Shown here: piece after piece, positions 53,571 to 62,808 of the stretch
How positions within the stretch are numbered: the first letter of the stretch is position 1
Layout: every line of letters begins with the position of its first letter
Source of the DNA: Alcanivorax sp. DSM 26293
GTDB taxonomy: Bacteria > Pseudomonadota > Gammaproteobacteria > Pseudomonadales > Alcanivoracaceae
Reading direction: 5' to 3'
Assembly: GCF_900107995.1 (NCBI RefSeq)
Contig: NZ_FNUM01000007.1
Location: forward strand, 64,501-128,500
Length of the DNA stretch: 64,000 bases
The notes under the pieces: generated by a model
Seen by the model: the letters and a program-made list of their open reading frames with translations, nothing else
Told to the model about the DNA's origin: nothing
Databases searched by the model: none
Translations under genes and position numbers: made by a program

Positions 53571-55874
53571 ATGTTTCAACAAGTGATGAACTGGATGCGG
53601 GACAACAAGATTCTCCCGCAGATTTCCGACACCGAACGCCAGGCCCTGGAAGCCGGCGATGTCTGGATTGATGGTCAATTCTTCGGCGGCAAGGTGGACT
53701 TTGAAAAAATCCTCGCCGAAAACTATGACCAGCTCCCCGCCCACGAACAGGCATTCCTGGACGGCCCGGTGGAAGAGCTGCTGAAGATGGCCGACAGCTA
53801 TGAGCTGTCCCGTACCCGCAAGCTGCCGGACGATATCTTCAAGTTCATGGCCGACAATGGCTTCTTTGCCATGCAGATCGCCAAGGAATACGGCGGCATG
53901 CCCATGTCCACCCAGGCGAAATCCTGCATCATGGCCAAGGTCAGCTCCTACTCCGGCCTGCTCAGCGCCATGGTGGTGATTCCCAATTCCCTGGGCGCCG
54001 CAGAGCTGCTCGGTCACTACGGCACCGATGAGCAGAAGAACTACTATCTGCCCAAGCTGGCCAAGGGTGATTTCATTCCTTGCTTCGGCCTCACCGAACC
54101 CACCGCGGGTTCCGACGCGGCCTCCCTGAAAGCGGAAGGGGTGGTGTTCAAGGACGATGACGGCGAAGTGAAATTCAAGCTGAATTTCCGCAAGCGCTAT
54201 ATCACTCTGGCGCCGGTGGCCAACCTGATTTCCCTGGCCGTGCGCCTGCACGATCCGGAGAACCTGCTGGGCAAGGGTGAAGAGCCGGGCATCACCGTGG
54301 TATTGATTGAAAAAGGCGCCAAGGGCACTGAAGGCCTGCACATCGGCGACCACCACCAACCCATCGGTGAACACTTCCCCAACGGCCCCATTGTCGGCCG
54401 TGATGTGATCGTGCCGGCCGGCAACGTGCTGGGTGGCGTGGAATACACCGGCATGGGCTGGAAGATGCTCATGGAAGCCCTGGCGGGTGGACGCATGGTG
54501 TCCCTGCCGGCCACCGGTGTCTGCGGTGTACGCCACGGCGCCATGATTGCCGGCGCCTACTCCATGGTGCGCCAGCAGTTCGGGATTCCCGTGGGTCGCA
54601 TGGAAGGCGTGGAACACAAGATCGGCAAGGCCGCGGGTATGACCTACGCCTTTGACGCTGCCCGGGTATTCGGTTGCTCCGCCGTCGACAACGGTATCCA
54701 GCCGCCGGTGATGTCCGCGGTGATGAAAGCCTACTCCACGGAAATGGGCCGCGAGATCGGCACCGATGCCATGGACGTGACTGCTGGCTACGGCGTCATG
54801 CAGGGCCCCAACAACACCATGGGTCGCCTGTACAACTCCGCCCCGGTGAGTGTCACCGTGGAAGGTGCCAACATCATGACCCGCACCCTGATGATCTTCG
54901 GTCAGGGCGCCACCCGCTGCCACCCCTACGCCTACAAGGTTGTCCAGGCCGTGGAAAACGAGGACGTGGCCAGCTTCCGCAAGAATCTCACTGGCTGGAT
55001 GGTGCAGTTCCTGCTCGGCATGGTAATGACCCTGGTACGCGGCGTTACCCGCGGCTGGTTCACCGTGAAGGTGCCGAATGTGGAGCCGAAGACCAAGAGT
55101 ATCTACCGTCGTCTGGGCTGGGCCGCCACCCGCTTTGGCCTGCTCACCAACCTGGCCATGTTCTTCGTGGGCGGCAAACTGAAAGCCCGTGGCAACCTGA
55201 CCGGTCGTTATGCGGATGCGGTTGCCTGGTTGTACATCACCACCTCTGCCCTGCGTCGTTTTGAAGCCGAAGGCCGCAAGGCGGAAGACCTGGCGCTGGT
55301 GCAGTATGCCGGTGAATACGGTTTGACCCAGATCCAGAAAGCCTTCGAAGGCATCTATGAAAACTTCGGCGGCCCGGTGGGTGTGATCCTGAAAACCGTG
55401 GGCCGTATCTGGCTGGGTCTGAACCCGCTGGCCAAGCTGCCCGATGATCAGCTCAGCCACAAGGCCGCGCTGGCTCTGCAAAGCTACGGCGATCAGTACA
55501 AGCGCCTTGTCGGCGGCAACTACATGCCGGAAGAAAGCGATGAGGGTCTGGGTCGCCTGCTCAAGGCCTTCCGTCTGACCACCGAAGCCGAGCCGGTTCG
55601 CAACAAGATCCGCGCTGCCCAGAAAGCCCGCAAACTGGGCCGTGGCAAGGTGGAGGAAATCGCTGCCGAGGCGGCCCAGCAAGGTGTGATCAGCGATGCG
55701 GAACTGGCTCTGCTGAATGACGCCACCGCCGCCTGCATGCTGGCCATTGAGGTGGATGTGTTCACCAAGGATGAGTACTACGGCGCCGGCGGCATCCCCG
55801 CCATGAGCGCCACCGGTGACGGTGGTGTGGAACAGCCGCCGGAGTACGAGCTGGCCAAAGCCGTAGGCCAGTAA
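53571..55874 (+). CDS. fadE: Acyl-CoA dehydrogenase FadE
   Basis: 767 aa, the long gammaproteobacterial FadE form with an extra C-terminal domain (DUF1974 type, about 480-760). First oxidation of acyl-CoA with FAD. Core: FKFMADNGFFAMQIAKEYGG, CFGLTEPTAGSDAASL, GWKMLMEALAGGRMVSLPA, FGIPVGRMEGVEHKIGK, VTVEGANIMTRTLMIFGQGA. 79 bp after fadJ on the same strand, probably one operon. A terminator follows. Confidence 0.97.
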   Translation: MFQQVMNWMRDNKILPQISDTERQALEAGDVWIDGQFFGGKVDFEKILAENYDQLPAHEQAFLDGPVEELLKMADSYELSRTRKLPDDIFKFMADNGFFAMQIAKEYGGMPMSTQAKSCIMAKVSSYSGLLSAMVVIPNSLGAAELLGHYGTDEQKNYYLPKLAKGDFIPCFGLTEPTAGSDAASLKAEGVVFKDDDGEVKFKLNFRKRYITLAPVANLISLAVRLHDPENLLGKGEEPGITVVLIEKGAKGTEGLHIGDHHQPIGEHFPNGPIVGRDVIVPAGNVLGGVEYTGMGWKMLMEALAGGRMVSLPATGVCGVRHGAMIAGAYSMVRQQFGIPVGRMEGVEHKIGKAAGMTYAFDAARVFGCSAVDNGIQPPVMSAVMKAYSTEMGREIGTDAMDVTAGYGVMQGPNNTMGRLYNSAPVSVTVEGANIMTRTLMIFGQGATRCHPYAYKVVQAVENEDVASFRKNLTGWMVQFLLGMVMTLVRGVTRGWFTVKVPNVEPKTKSIYRRLGWAATRFGLLTNLAMFFVGGKLKARGNLTGRYADAVAWLYITTSALRRFEAEGRKAEDLALVQYAGEYGLTQIQKAFEGIYENFGGPVGVILKTVGRIWLGLNPLAKLPDDQLSHKAALALQSYGDQYKRLVGGNYMPEESDEGLGRLLKAFRLTTEAEPVRNKIRAAQKARKLGRGKVEEIAAEAAQQGVISDAELALLNDATAACMLAIEVDVFTKDEYYGAGGIPAMSATGDGGVEQPPEYELAKAVGQ

Positions 55875-55885
55875 CGTCCCCGATA

Positions 55886-55919
55886 CCGAACGCCCGCTCC
55901 GGGCGTTCGGTTTTCTTTT
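55886..55919 (+). terminator. Intrinsic terminator after fadE
   Basis: CCGAACGCCCG / CGGGCGTTCGG stem with loop CTC, then TTTTCTTTT. Ends the fadIJE transcript. Confidence 0.9.
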
Positions 55920-55928
55920 GCCCGGTTC

Positions 55929-55966
55929 CATTCCTTTGCACTGCCACCCGGCAATGCAAAGGAATG
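55929..55966. repeat. 12-bp perfect inverted repeat upstream of the CoA-transferase gene
   Basis: CATTCCTTTGCA (55929-55940) and its exact inverse (55955-55966) with a 14-bp spacer, 28-65 bp before the start at 55994. A possible operator or leader hairpin. Confidence 0.5.
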
Positions 55967-55993
55967 CTGCCGCCACAACCCACAGGATAATCC

Positions 55994-57196
55994 ATGAACC
56001 CACTATTGGACGGCCTGAAGGTCCTTGACCTGTCCCGGCTGCTGCCCGGCCCCTTCTGCTCCCTGACCCTGGCCCAGCTGGGTGCCGAGGTAATCAAGAT
56101 CGAGGAGCCGGATGGCGGCGATTATGCCCGGGAACTGTCCCCGGAATTGTTCGATATCGTCAACCGGGGCAAACAGTCCCTGACCCTGGATCTTCGCCAG
56201 CCCGACGACGTGGAACGGTTCAAGGCACTGGTAAAAGGCGCTGACGTGGTCCTGGAATCCTTTCGCCCTGGCGTCATGGATAAGCTGGGCTGTGGCTACG
56301 ACACTCTCAAGGCCATCAACCCGCAACTGGTCTATGCCTCTCTCACCGGTTACGGCCAGACCGGCCCCTATGCAGACCGCCCCGGCCATGATCTGAATTA
56401 CCTGGGCTATGCCGGCGTGCTGGACCAGACCGGTCTGCCCGGCAAACGCCCGGCCATGTCCAACGTGCAGATCGCCGACCTGGCCGGCGGCGCCCAGAAC
56501 TGCGCCATCGGCATTCTTGCGGCGGTGATGGGCGCCCGTCAGAGTGGCGAAGGCTGCTGGGTGGATGTGGCCATGCTGGACGGTGCCCTGGCGCTGCAGA
56601 GCATGGCCCTGGCCACCCACCACCAGCACGGCAACAGCCAGCCCCGTGGCAAGGACATGCTCACTGGCGCCCTGGCCAACTACAACGTGTACCGCTGCCG
56701 GGACGGCAAGTACCTAGCCGTGGGCTCCCTGGAGCCCAAGTTCTTCATGGCATTCCTGAAGGAAATCACGCCAGGATTTCTCTGGAAGAAAAAAACCGGA
56801 AAGAAGAGAAAGACATCGGGGCATTCCAGTGAAAAACCACAATCTTCCAGCGGCGGCAACGATGCCCTGACCAAACTGGCCGCCGACCCGAAGAAACTAC
56901 GCCGCCTGATGGTGCCGGTGCGCTGGGCCATTCAACTGATTCTGCTTACCCGCACAAGGGATCAGTGGGATGCGCGCCTCGCCCACAAGGACACCTGCGT
57001 GTCCGGCATCCTCACGCTGGAAGAGGCCCTGGCCAATGAACAGGTGCAGGCCCGCGGTCTGGTCACGAACAACCACAAGGGCCCGGTATTGCGCTCACCC
57101 ATCCGCTTTGTGGGCGCCCAGACCCGGGATGGCGACAGTCCCGCCCTGGGCGAGCATAACCCGCTGTTTACGAATCAGGAAAAACGCCGGGCCTGA
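55994..57196 (+). CDS. CaiB/BaiF-family (class III) CoA-transferase or alpha-methylacyl-CoA racemase, with inserted basic region
   Basis: 400 aa. VLDLSRLLPGPFCSLTLAQLGAEVIKIE and GYGQTGPYADRPGHDLNYLGYAGVL are the AMACR/CaiB core; the Asp in HDLNY matches the racemase/transferase active site. Around residues 259-297 it has a Lys/Ser-rich stretch (WKKKTGKKRKTSGHSSEKPQ) coded by A-rich DNA, unlike the GC-rich flanks, before the domain resumes at TRTRDQWDARL. Likely handles branched-chain acyl-CoA; it follows fadE. Confidence 0.88.
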   Translation: MNPLLDGLKVLDLSRLLPGPFCSLTLAQLGAEVIKIEEPDGGDYARELSPELFDIVNRGKQSLTLDLRQPDDVERFKALVKGADVVLESFRPGVMDKLGCGYDTLKAINPQLVYASLTGYGQTGPYADRPGHDLNYLGYAGVLDQTGLPGKRPAMSNVQIADLAGGAQNCAIGILAAVMGARQSGEGCWVDVAMLDGALALQSMALATHHQHGNSQPRGKDMLTGALANYNVYRCRDGKYLAVGSLEPKFFMAFLKEITPGFLWKKKTGKKRKTSGHSSEKPQSSSGGNDALTKLAADPKKLRRLMVPVRWAIQLILLTRTRDQWDARLAHKDTCVSGILTLEEALANEQVQARGLVTNNHKGPVLRSPIRFVGAQTRDGDSPALGEHNPLFTNQEKRRA

Positions 57197-57278
57197 GCCC
57201 GGTTCTGACCCGATCAACCCTGCTACTGTCTGGCAAAACGTCATACCGTAGTGAAAAAAGAACAAATACGGAAAACCC

Positions 57279-58169
57279 ATGAGCATTCAGGCCAAAATCA
57301 TCAAGGCGGTGACCCGCCGCACCATCAAGCGCCACGGACTCAACCAGGAGCAATTGGTTCGTCACCTGCGCAAGGCGTTTAACAACACGCCAACGGTTAC
57401 CCTGCTGCCCCGCAAGGTGACACTCAAGCAGATCCGCGAGCCCCGGTTCGAGGGTGACCACCTGAGTGTCAGCAATCCGTCCACCACCGTGCTTTACCTG
57501 CATGGTGGCGCCTATATCGGCGGGGTAACCCGGACTTACCACAACCTGGCCGGGCGCCTGGCCAAGCAGCTGCATGGCGAAGTCTATCTGCCGGTATACC
57601 CGTTTGCGCCGGAGCACCCGTTCCCGGAAGCCGTGAACCGGGTCATGGAGGCCTACGAATACCTGCTGGCCCTGGGCAAGAACCCCAGCGACATCGTCAT
57701 CGCCGGGGATTCCGCCGGTGGCGGCCTGACCCTGGCCACCCTGCTGCACATCCGTGACAAGGGCTTGCCCCAGCCTCGCTGTGCGGTGCTGTTTTCTCCG
57801 GCCAGTAATGCGTCACCGGATGACAAGGTCATGGACGCCCTGGACCCCAGCGATGCCATGTTGTCCGCGGATATCATTCGCACCGTGATTGATATCTACA
57901 TCCCCAACAAAGAGGACCGGACACACCCCTATGCCTCTCCTTGCCTGGGCGACTACCAGGGCGTCTGCCCCATGCTGATTACCGCCAGCACCGACGAGGT
58001 GCTCTATGCCGACGGCAAACAGGTTCGAAAGGCTGCGGAAAAAGCCGGGGTGCGGGTGAAATGGATCGAACGGTCGGGGCTGTTTCATGTCTGGCCCATC
58101 ATGGTTCCCTTCCTGCCGGAGGCCAACCGGGACCTGAAACGCGTGGTCGAGTTTATCCGCACCGCCTGA
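57279..58169 (+). CDS. HSL-family (type IV) esterase/lipase
   Basis: 296 aa. Hormone-sensitive-lipase-type hydrolase: oxyanion LYLHGGAYIGG (HGG), nucleophile elbow IAGDSAGGGLTLATLL (Ser in GDSAG), catalytic Asp in STDEVLYAD and His in GLFHVWP. No signal peptide, so cytosolic or membrane-associated. Near the beta-oxidation genes; may release acyl chains from esters (inference). Confidence 0.94.
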   Translation: MSIQAKIIKAVTRRTIKRHGLNQEQLVRHLRKAFNNTPTVTLLPRKVTLKQIREPRFEGDHLSVSNPSTTVLYLHGGAYIGGVTRTYHNLAGRLAKQLHGEVYLPVYPFAPEHPFPEAVNRVMEAYEYLLALGKNPSDIVIAGDSAGGGLTLATLLHIRDKGLPQPRCAVLFSPASNASPDDKVMDALDPSDAMLSADIIRTVIDIYIPNKEDRTHPYASPCLGDYQGVCPMLITASTDEVLYADGKQVRKAAEKAGVRVKWIERSGLFHVWPIMVPFLPEANRDLKRVVEFIRTA

Positions 58170-58236
58170 TTTTTTTGGTCATTGCCGCCACCTGAACACT
58201 GGCGTTAACTGATTATTCCAACAACAGGGAGGCGGC

Positions 58237-59466
58237 ATGACCGAACTGCCCCGCATTCATCAGGACGATTATTGCGACGAGGATCTGCCCCGGCTTACCC
58301 AGCCCTGGTGGCAGACTTTGCCCACGGGTTTTCATGCCCTGCCGGATCACTTTCTGGCAGACAACGATACCCGCTGGCGGATCGACTACACCGCCGGCAT
58401 CGACACAGTGGCGCGGACCGGGCTGGCCAGCATGGCCGGCGCCGCTGCCCTGCCCGCCACACTGAATCTCTCCCGGCAAAAGGAAGAACGGGCGCTGGTG
58501 GATTTTTACCGCCCCTTTCTCCAGGAAGACGATCCCAATACGTTCTTTACCCGGCCCACACAGACGGCAAACATTGAACGTATTCCGGTGGCCCCCTATC
58601 ACTTTCAGCCGGAGGATGGTGAGGCCCATACCCTGCGCTTTCGCTCACCCTTCGAGCCCAGAAACCCGGCGCTGCGTGACCGTTACCTGAGCCATCGCCG
58701 CAACCGCACCGCCTGGGCCCAGCACTGGCGTCACCATGGCGAACCGCGCCCGACACTGATCATGATCCACGGCTTTGTGGCCGACCCCTACTGGCTCAAT
58801 ACCCGCTGGCTGGCGCTGCCCTGGTTTTACAAGCAGGGCTTCGATGTCTTGCTCTACACCCTGCCGTTCCATGGACGCCGCAAGGGCCGCCTTGCCCCGT
58901 TCAGCGGCGCACAGTTTTTCAGCCAGGGCATGGCCCTGCTCAACGAAACGTTCGCCCATGCCATCCATGACCTGCGTCTGTTCATGGATTATTTGCGTGC
59001 CCAGGGCACGCCGGCCATGGGCGCCACGGGGATCTCTCTCGGCGGTTACACCACCGGACTCCTGGCCGCACTGGAAGACGACTTGGCCTTTGCCATCCCC
59101 AATGTGCCACTGGTCAGCATCATGGACCTGATGCAGAGCTGGTTCCCGATCAACCTGCAGGTGGGCCTGATGAAAAAAGTCTACGGCACGGACCTGCAGG
59201 GCCTGCGCGAGATTACCGCCTTGCATTCCCCCCTGACCTGGCCATGCAAGGTGCCGCCCAAAGGGCGTATGGTCATCGGCGGTGCCGGCGATCGCTTCGC
59301 CCCGCCCAAACACAGTCACCTGCTGCACCAGCACTGGGGACATTGCGACCTGCACTGGTTCCCGGGCAACCATCTGCTGCATCTGGATCAGGGGCTTTAT
59401 CTGAAAGCCATGCGGGATTTCATGAAGGCGGCGCTGGGGGAGACGTCAGCGGCGGTGAATGCCTGA
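58237..59466 (+). CDS. Alpha/beta hydrolase, ABHD18/DUF2048-like
   Basis: 409 aa. Long N-terminal region (about 1-165) precedes the hydrolase core: RPTLIMIHGFVADPYWLN, VLLYTLPFHGRRKGR, GATGISLGGYTTGLLAAL (Ser in GISLG), GAGDRFAPP and NHLLHLDQG with His. GGGAGG precedes ATG. Family of poorly known membrane-associated lipases; call by motif. Confidence 0.82.
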   Translation: MTELPRIHQDDYCDEDLPRLTQPWWQTLPTGFHALPDHFLADNDTRWRIDYTAGIDTVARTGLASMAGAAALPATLNLSRQKEERALVDFYRPFLQEDDPNTFFTRPTQTANIERIPVAPYHFQPEDGEAHTLRFRSPFEPRNPALRDRYLSHRRNRTAWAQHWRHHGEPRPTLIMIHGFVADPYWLNTRWLALPWFYKQGFDVLLYTLPFHGRRKGRLAPFSGAQFFSQGMALLNETFAHAIHDLRLFMDYLRAQGTPAMGATGISLGGYTTGLLAALEDDLAFAIPNVPLVSIMDLMQSWFPINLQVGLMKKVYGTDLQGLREITALHSPLTWPCKVPPKGRMVIGGAGDRFAPPKHSHLLHQHWGHCDLHWFPGNHLLHLDQGLYLKAMRDFMKAALGETSAAVNA

Positions 59467-59692
59467 ATCCCCCTTCCCCGTTGGAGCCATGCTTGCCCCC
59501 AAGGGGATCTATGGGGTTGGGGTAGCATCCTGGCGGAGTGCTTTAGGTAGACCTGTCGAGTTTTGAAATGCCTGATCACCCTGCGGGCGATTTCCGCGCA
59601 AGCGCGGTTCGCCATGCAAGCATAGCTCCCACAGCGGCTTCGTAGATATCTCGGAACCTGAGGAACTTTTGGCCTTGCCCCATCCAACCAGC
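59467..59692. other. Intergenic region with a degraded REP-like unit
   Basis: No gene seen. GCCATGCAAGCATAGCTCCC near 59610-59629 resembles a REP unit of the GGGAGC type, and a palindromic CCGCGCAAGCGCGG lies near 59592-59606. The heptad array follows. Confidence 0.5.
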
Positions 59693-59769
59693 GTAGCTTG
59701 TAGCTTGTAGCTTGTAGCTTGTAGCTTGTAGCTTGTAGCTTGTAGCTTGTAGCTTGTAGCTTGTAGCTC
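59693..59769. repeat. Perfect 7-bp tandem array, GTAGCTT x 10 plus one variant
   Basis: Ten exact GTAGCTT units (59693-59762) and GTAGCTC (59763-59769), ending against the stop codon of the DUF502 gene. The long exact run suggests recent expansion by slippage. Same 7-bp period as the other stop-codon-linked elements. Confidence 0.95.
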
Positions 59770-60396
59770 CTACGACTTGTCGGTCTTGAACAAGGCCGCC
59801 GTGCCCGCACCGCAGGACACCACGGTTTTCATCATGCTTTCCACGCCGATTTCCGGGTGCAGCTCCACCAGGCTTTCATGTACGTGGTAGATAAACCCGC
59901 TGGTGGGGTTGGGCCCCGTGGGCACGAACACCGTCACATGACCATCCCCATGTCGTGACGTGACCAGGGCCGTCACCGACACATCCGTGTCCCGGCCATA
60001 CAGCCACACCCGCGCCACTTCTCCGCGACTGAACGGGCTGTCACTGCTGCTGCCCATCAACTGGCCGATCACTTCCTTGACCGTCTTGTAACCCGGCAGC
60101 CGGGTCATCACATTCTCTTCCCACTGCTGCCAAAGCCAGCTTCCCAGACGGGTGGCCACCAGGGTCCCCACCAGAAAGCACAGCACCAGCACCGCCAGCA
60201 CTGACAACCAGTCGGCCACAAACTTGGGCAGATCGAAGGCGCGGATAAAGACCGTGGTAAAGGGGGCGATCATTTCCGTCACCGTCTGGTAAATCCAGCG
60301 GAAGAAAAACACGATGATGGAAATCGGCAGCAGGATGGTCAGACCACCCAACAGGGACTTGCGAATAAAAAACCAGATGCGGCGATTGGCGCTCAT
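59770..60396 (-). CDS. DUF502 family inner-membrane protein
   Basis: 208 aa. Two membrane helices (LLGGLTILLPISIIVFFFRW near 14-33 and VLAVLVLCFLVGTLVATRLG near 65-84), then LPGYKTVKEVIGQLMGSSS and the beta-rich part VTVFVPTGPNPTSGFIYHV, all DUF502 marks. Function unknown; plant homologues are membrane proteins of the secretory system. The stop adjoins a 7-bp tandem array. Same strand as greB, 37 bp downstream. Confidence 0.92.
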   Translation of the reverse strand: MSANRRIWFFIRKSLLGGLTILLPISIIVFFFRWIYQTVTEMIAPFTTVFIRAFDLPKFVADWLSVLAVLVLCFLVGTLVATRLGSWLWQQWEENVMTRLPGYKTVKEVIGQLMGSSSDSPFSRGEVARVWLYGRDTDVSVTALVTSRHGDGHVTVFVPTGPNPTSGFIYHVHESLVELHPEIGVESMMKTVVSCGAGTAALFKTDKS

Positions 60397-60432
60397 GGAT
60401 TATGCCTTCCTTACCGGTTGTATGGGCGACGC

Positions 60433-62482
<2,050 letters not shown>

Positions 62483-62618
62483 TCTCTGTTCACAAACTGA
62501 CCAGTCGGGCAGGCACAGCAGCCAGCCCGGCCAATGTCTTCTTGCTGCCCTGGCATACACTTCCCGGGTTTTCTGCCGATTCTTTCTTTGTGTCGGGTCT
62601 CTGACCCCGGGAGTTGTT

Positions 62619-62747
62619 ATGCGTACTCTGATCCTGATCGCCACCCTGAGCCTGTCGAGCCTGGCCAGCGCGGAAGGCCGCGCTCCCACTGTCCAGGAGA
62701 TGCAGGAGCTGGACATCATCCAGCAATCCTGGATCTTCCAGGGCTAG
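62619..62747 (+). CDS. Tiny exported peptide, 42 aa
   Basis: MRTLILIATLSLSSLASAEG is a complete signal peptide with ASA cleavage site; the mature part is only about 23 residues (EGRAPTVQEMQELDIIQQSW then IFQG). GGGAG lies 5 nt before the ATG and a terminator follows the stop. I know no family. Lack of Cys or lipobox argues against a lipoprotein; a small periplasmic factor is possible. Confidence 0.5.
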   Translation: MRTLILIATLSLSSLASAEGRAPTVQEMQELDIIQQSWIFQG

Positions 62748-62762
62748 AAAATAGCCAGACAC

Positions 62763-62792
62763 AAAAAAGCCGGCGCATGCGCCGGCTTTTTT
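62763..62792. terminator. Bidirectional intrinsic terminator
   Basis: AGCCGGCGCA / TGCGCCGGCT perfect stem with A6 and T6 flanks, between the convergent small peptide gene and the receptor gene. Confidence 0.92.
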
Positions 62793-62808
62793 ATTGCCCT
62801 GAAATCGT

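Noticed and set aside
53433-56003. 856-codon frame on the minus strand
   Set aside because: Antisense of fadE and its flanks; crosses the fadE terminator and lacks any recognisable domain.
59693-59769. CRISPR array
   Set aside because: The 7-bp units are directly tandem without spacers and no cas gene is present.
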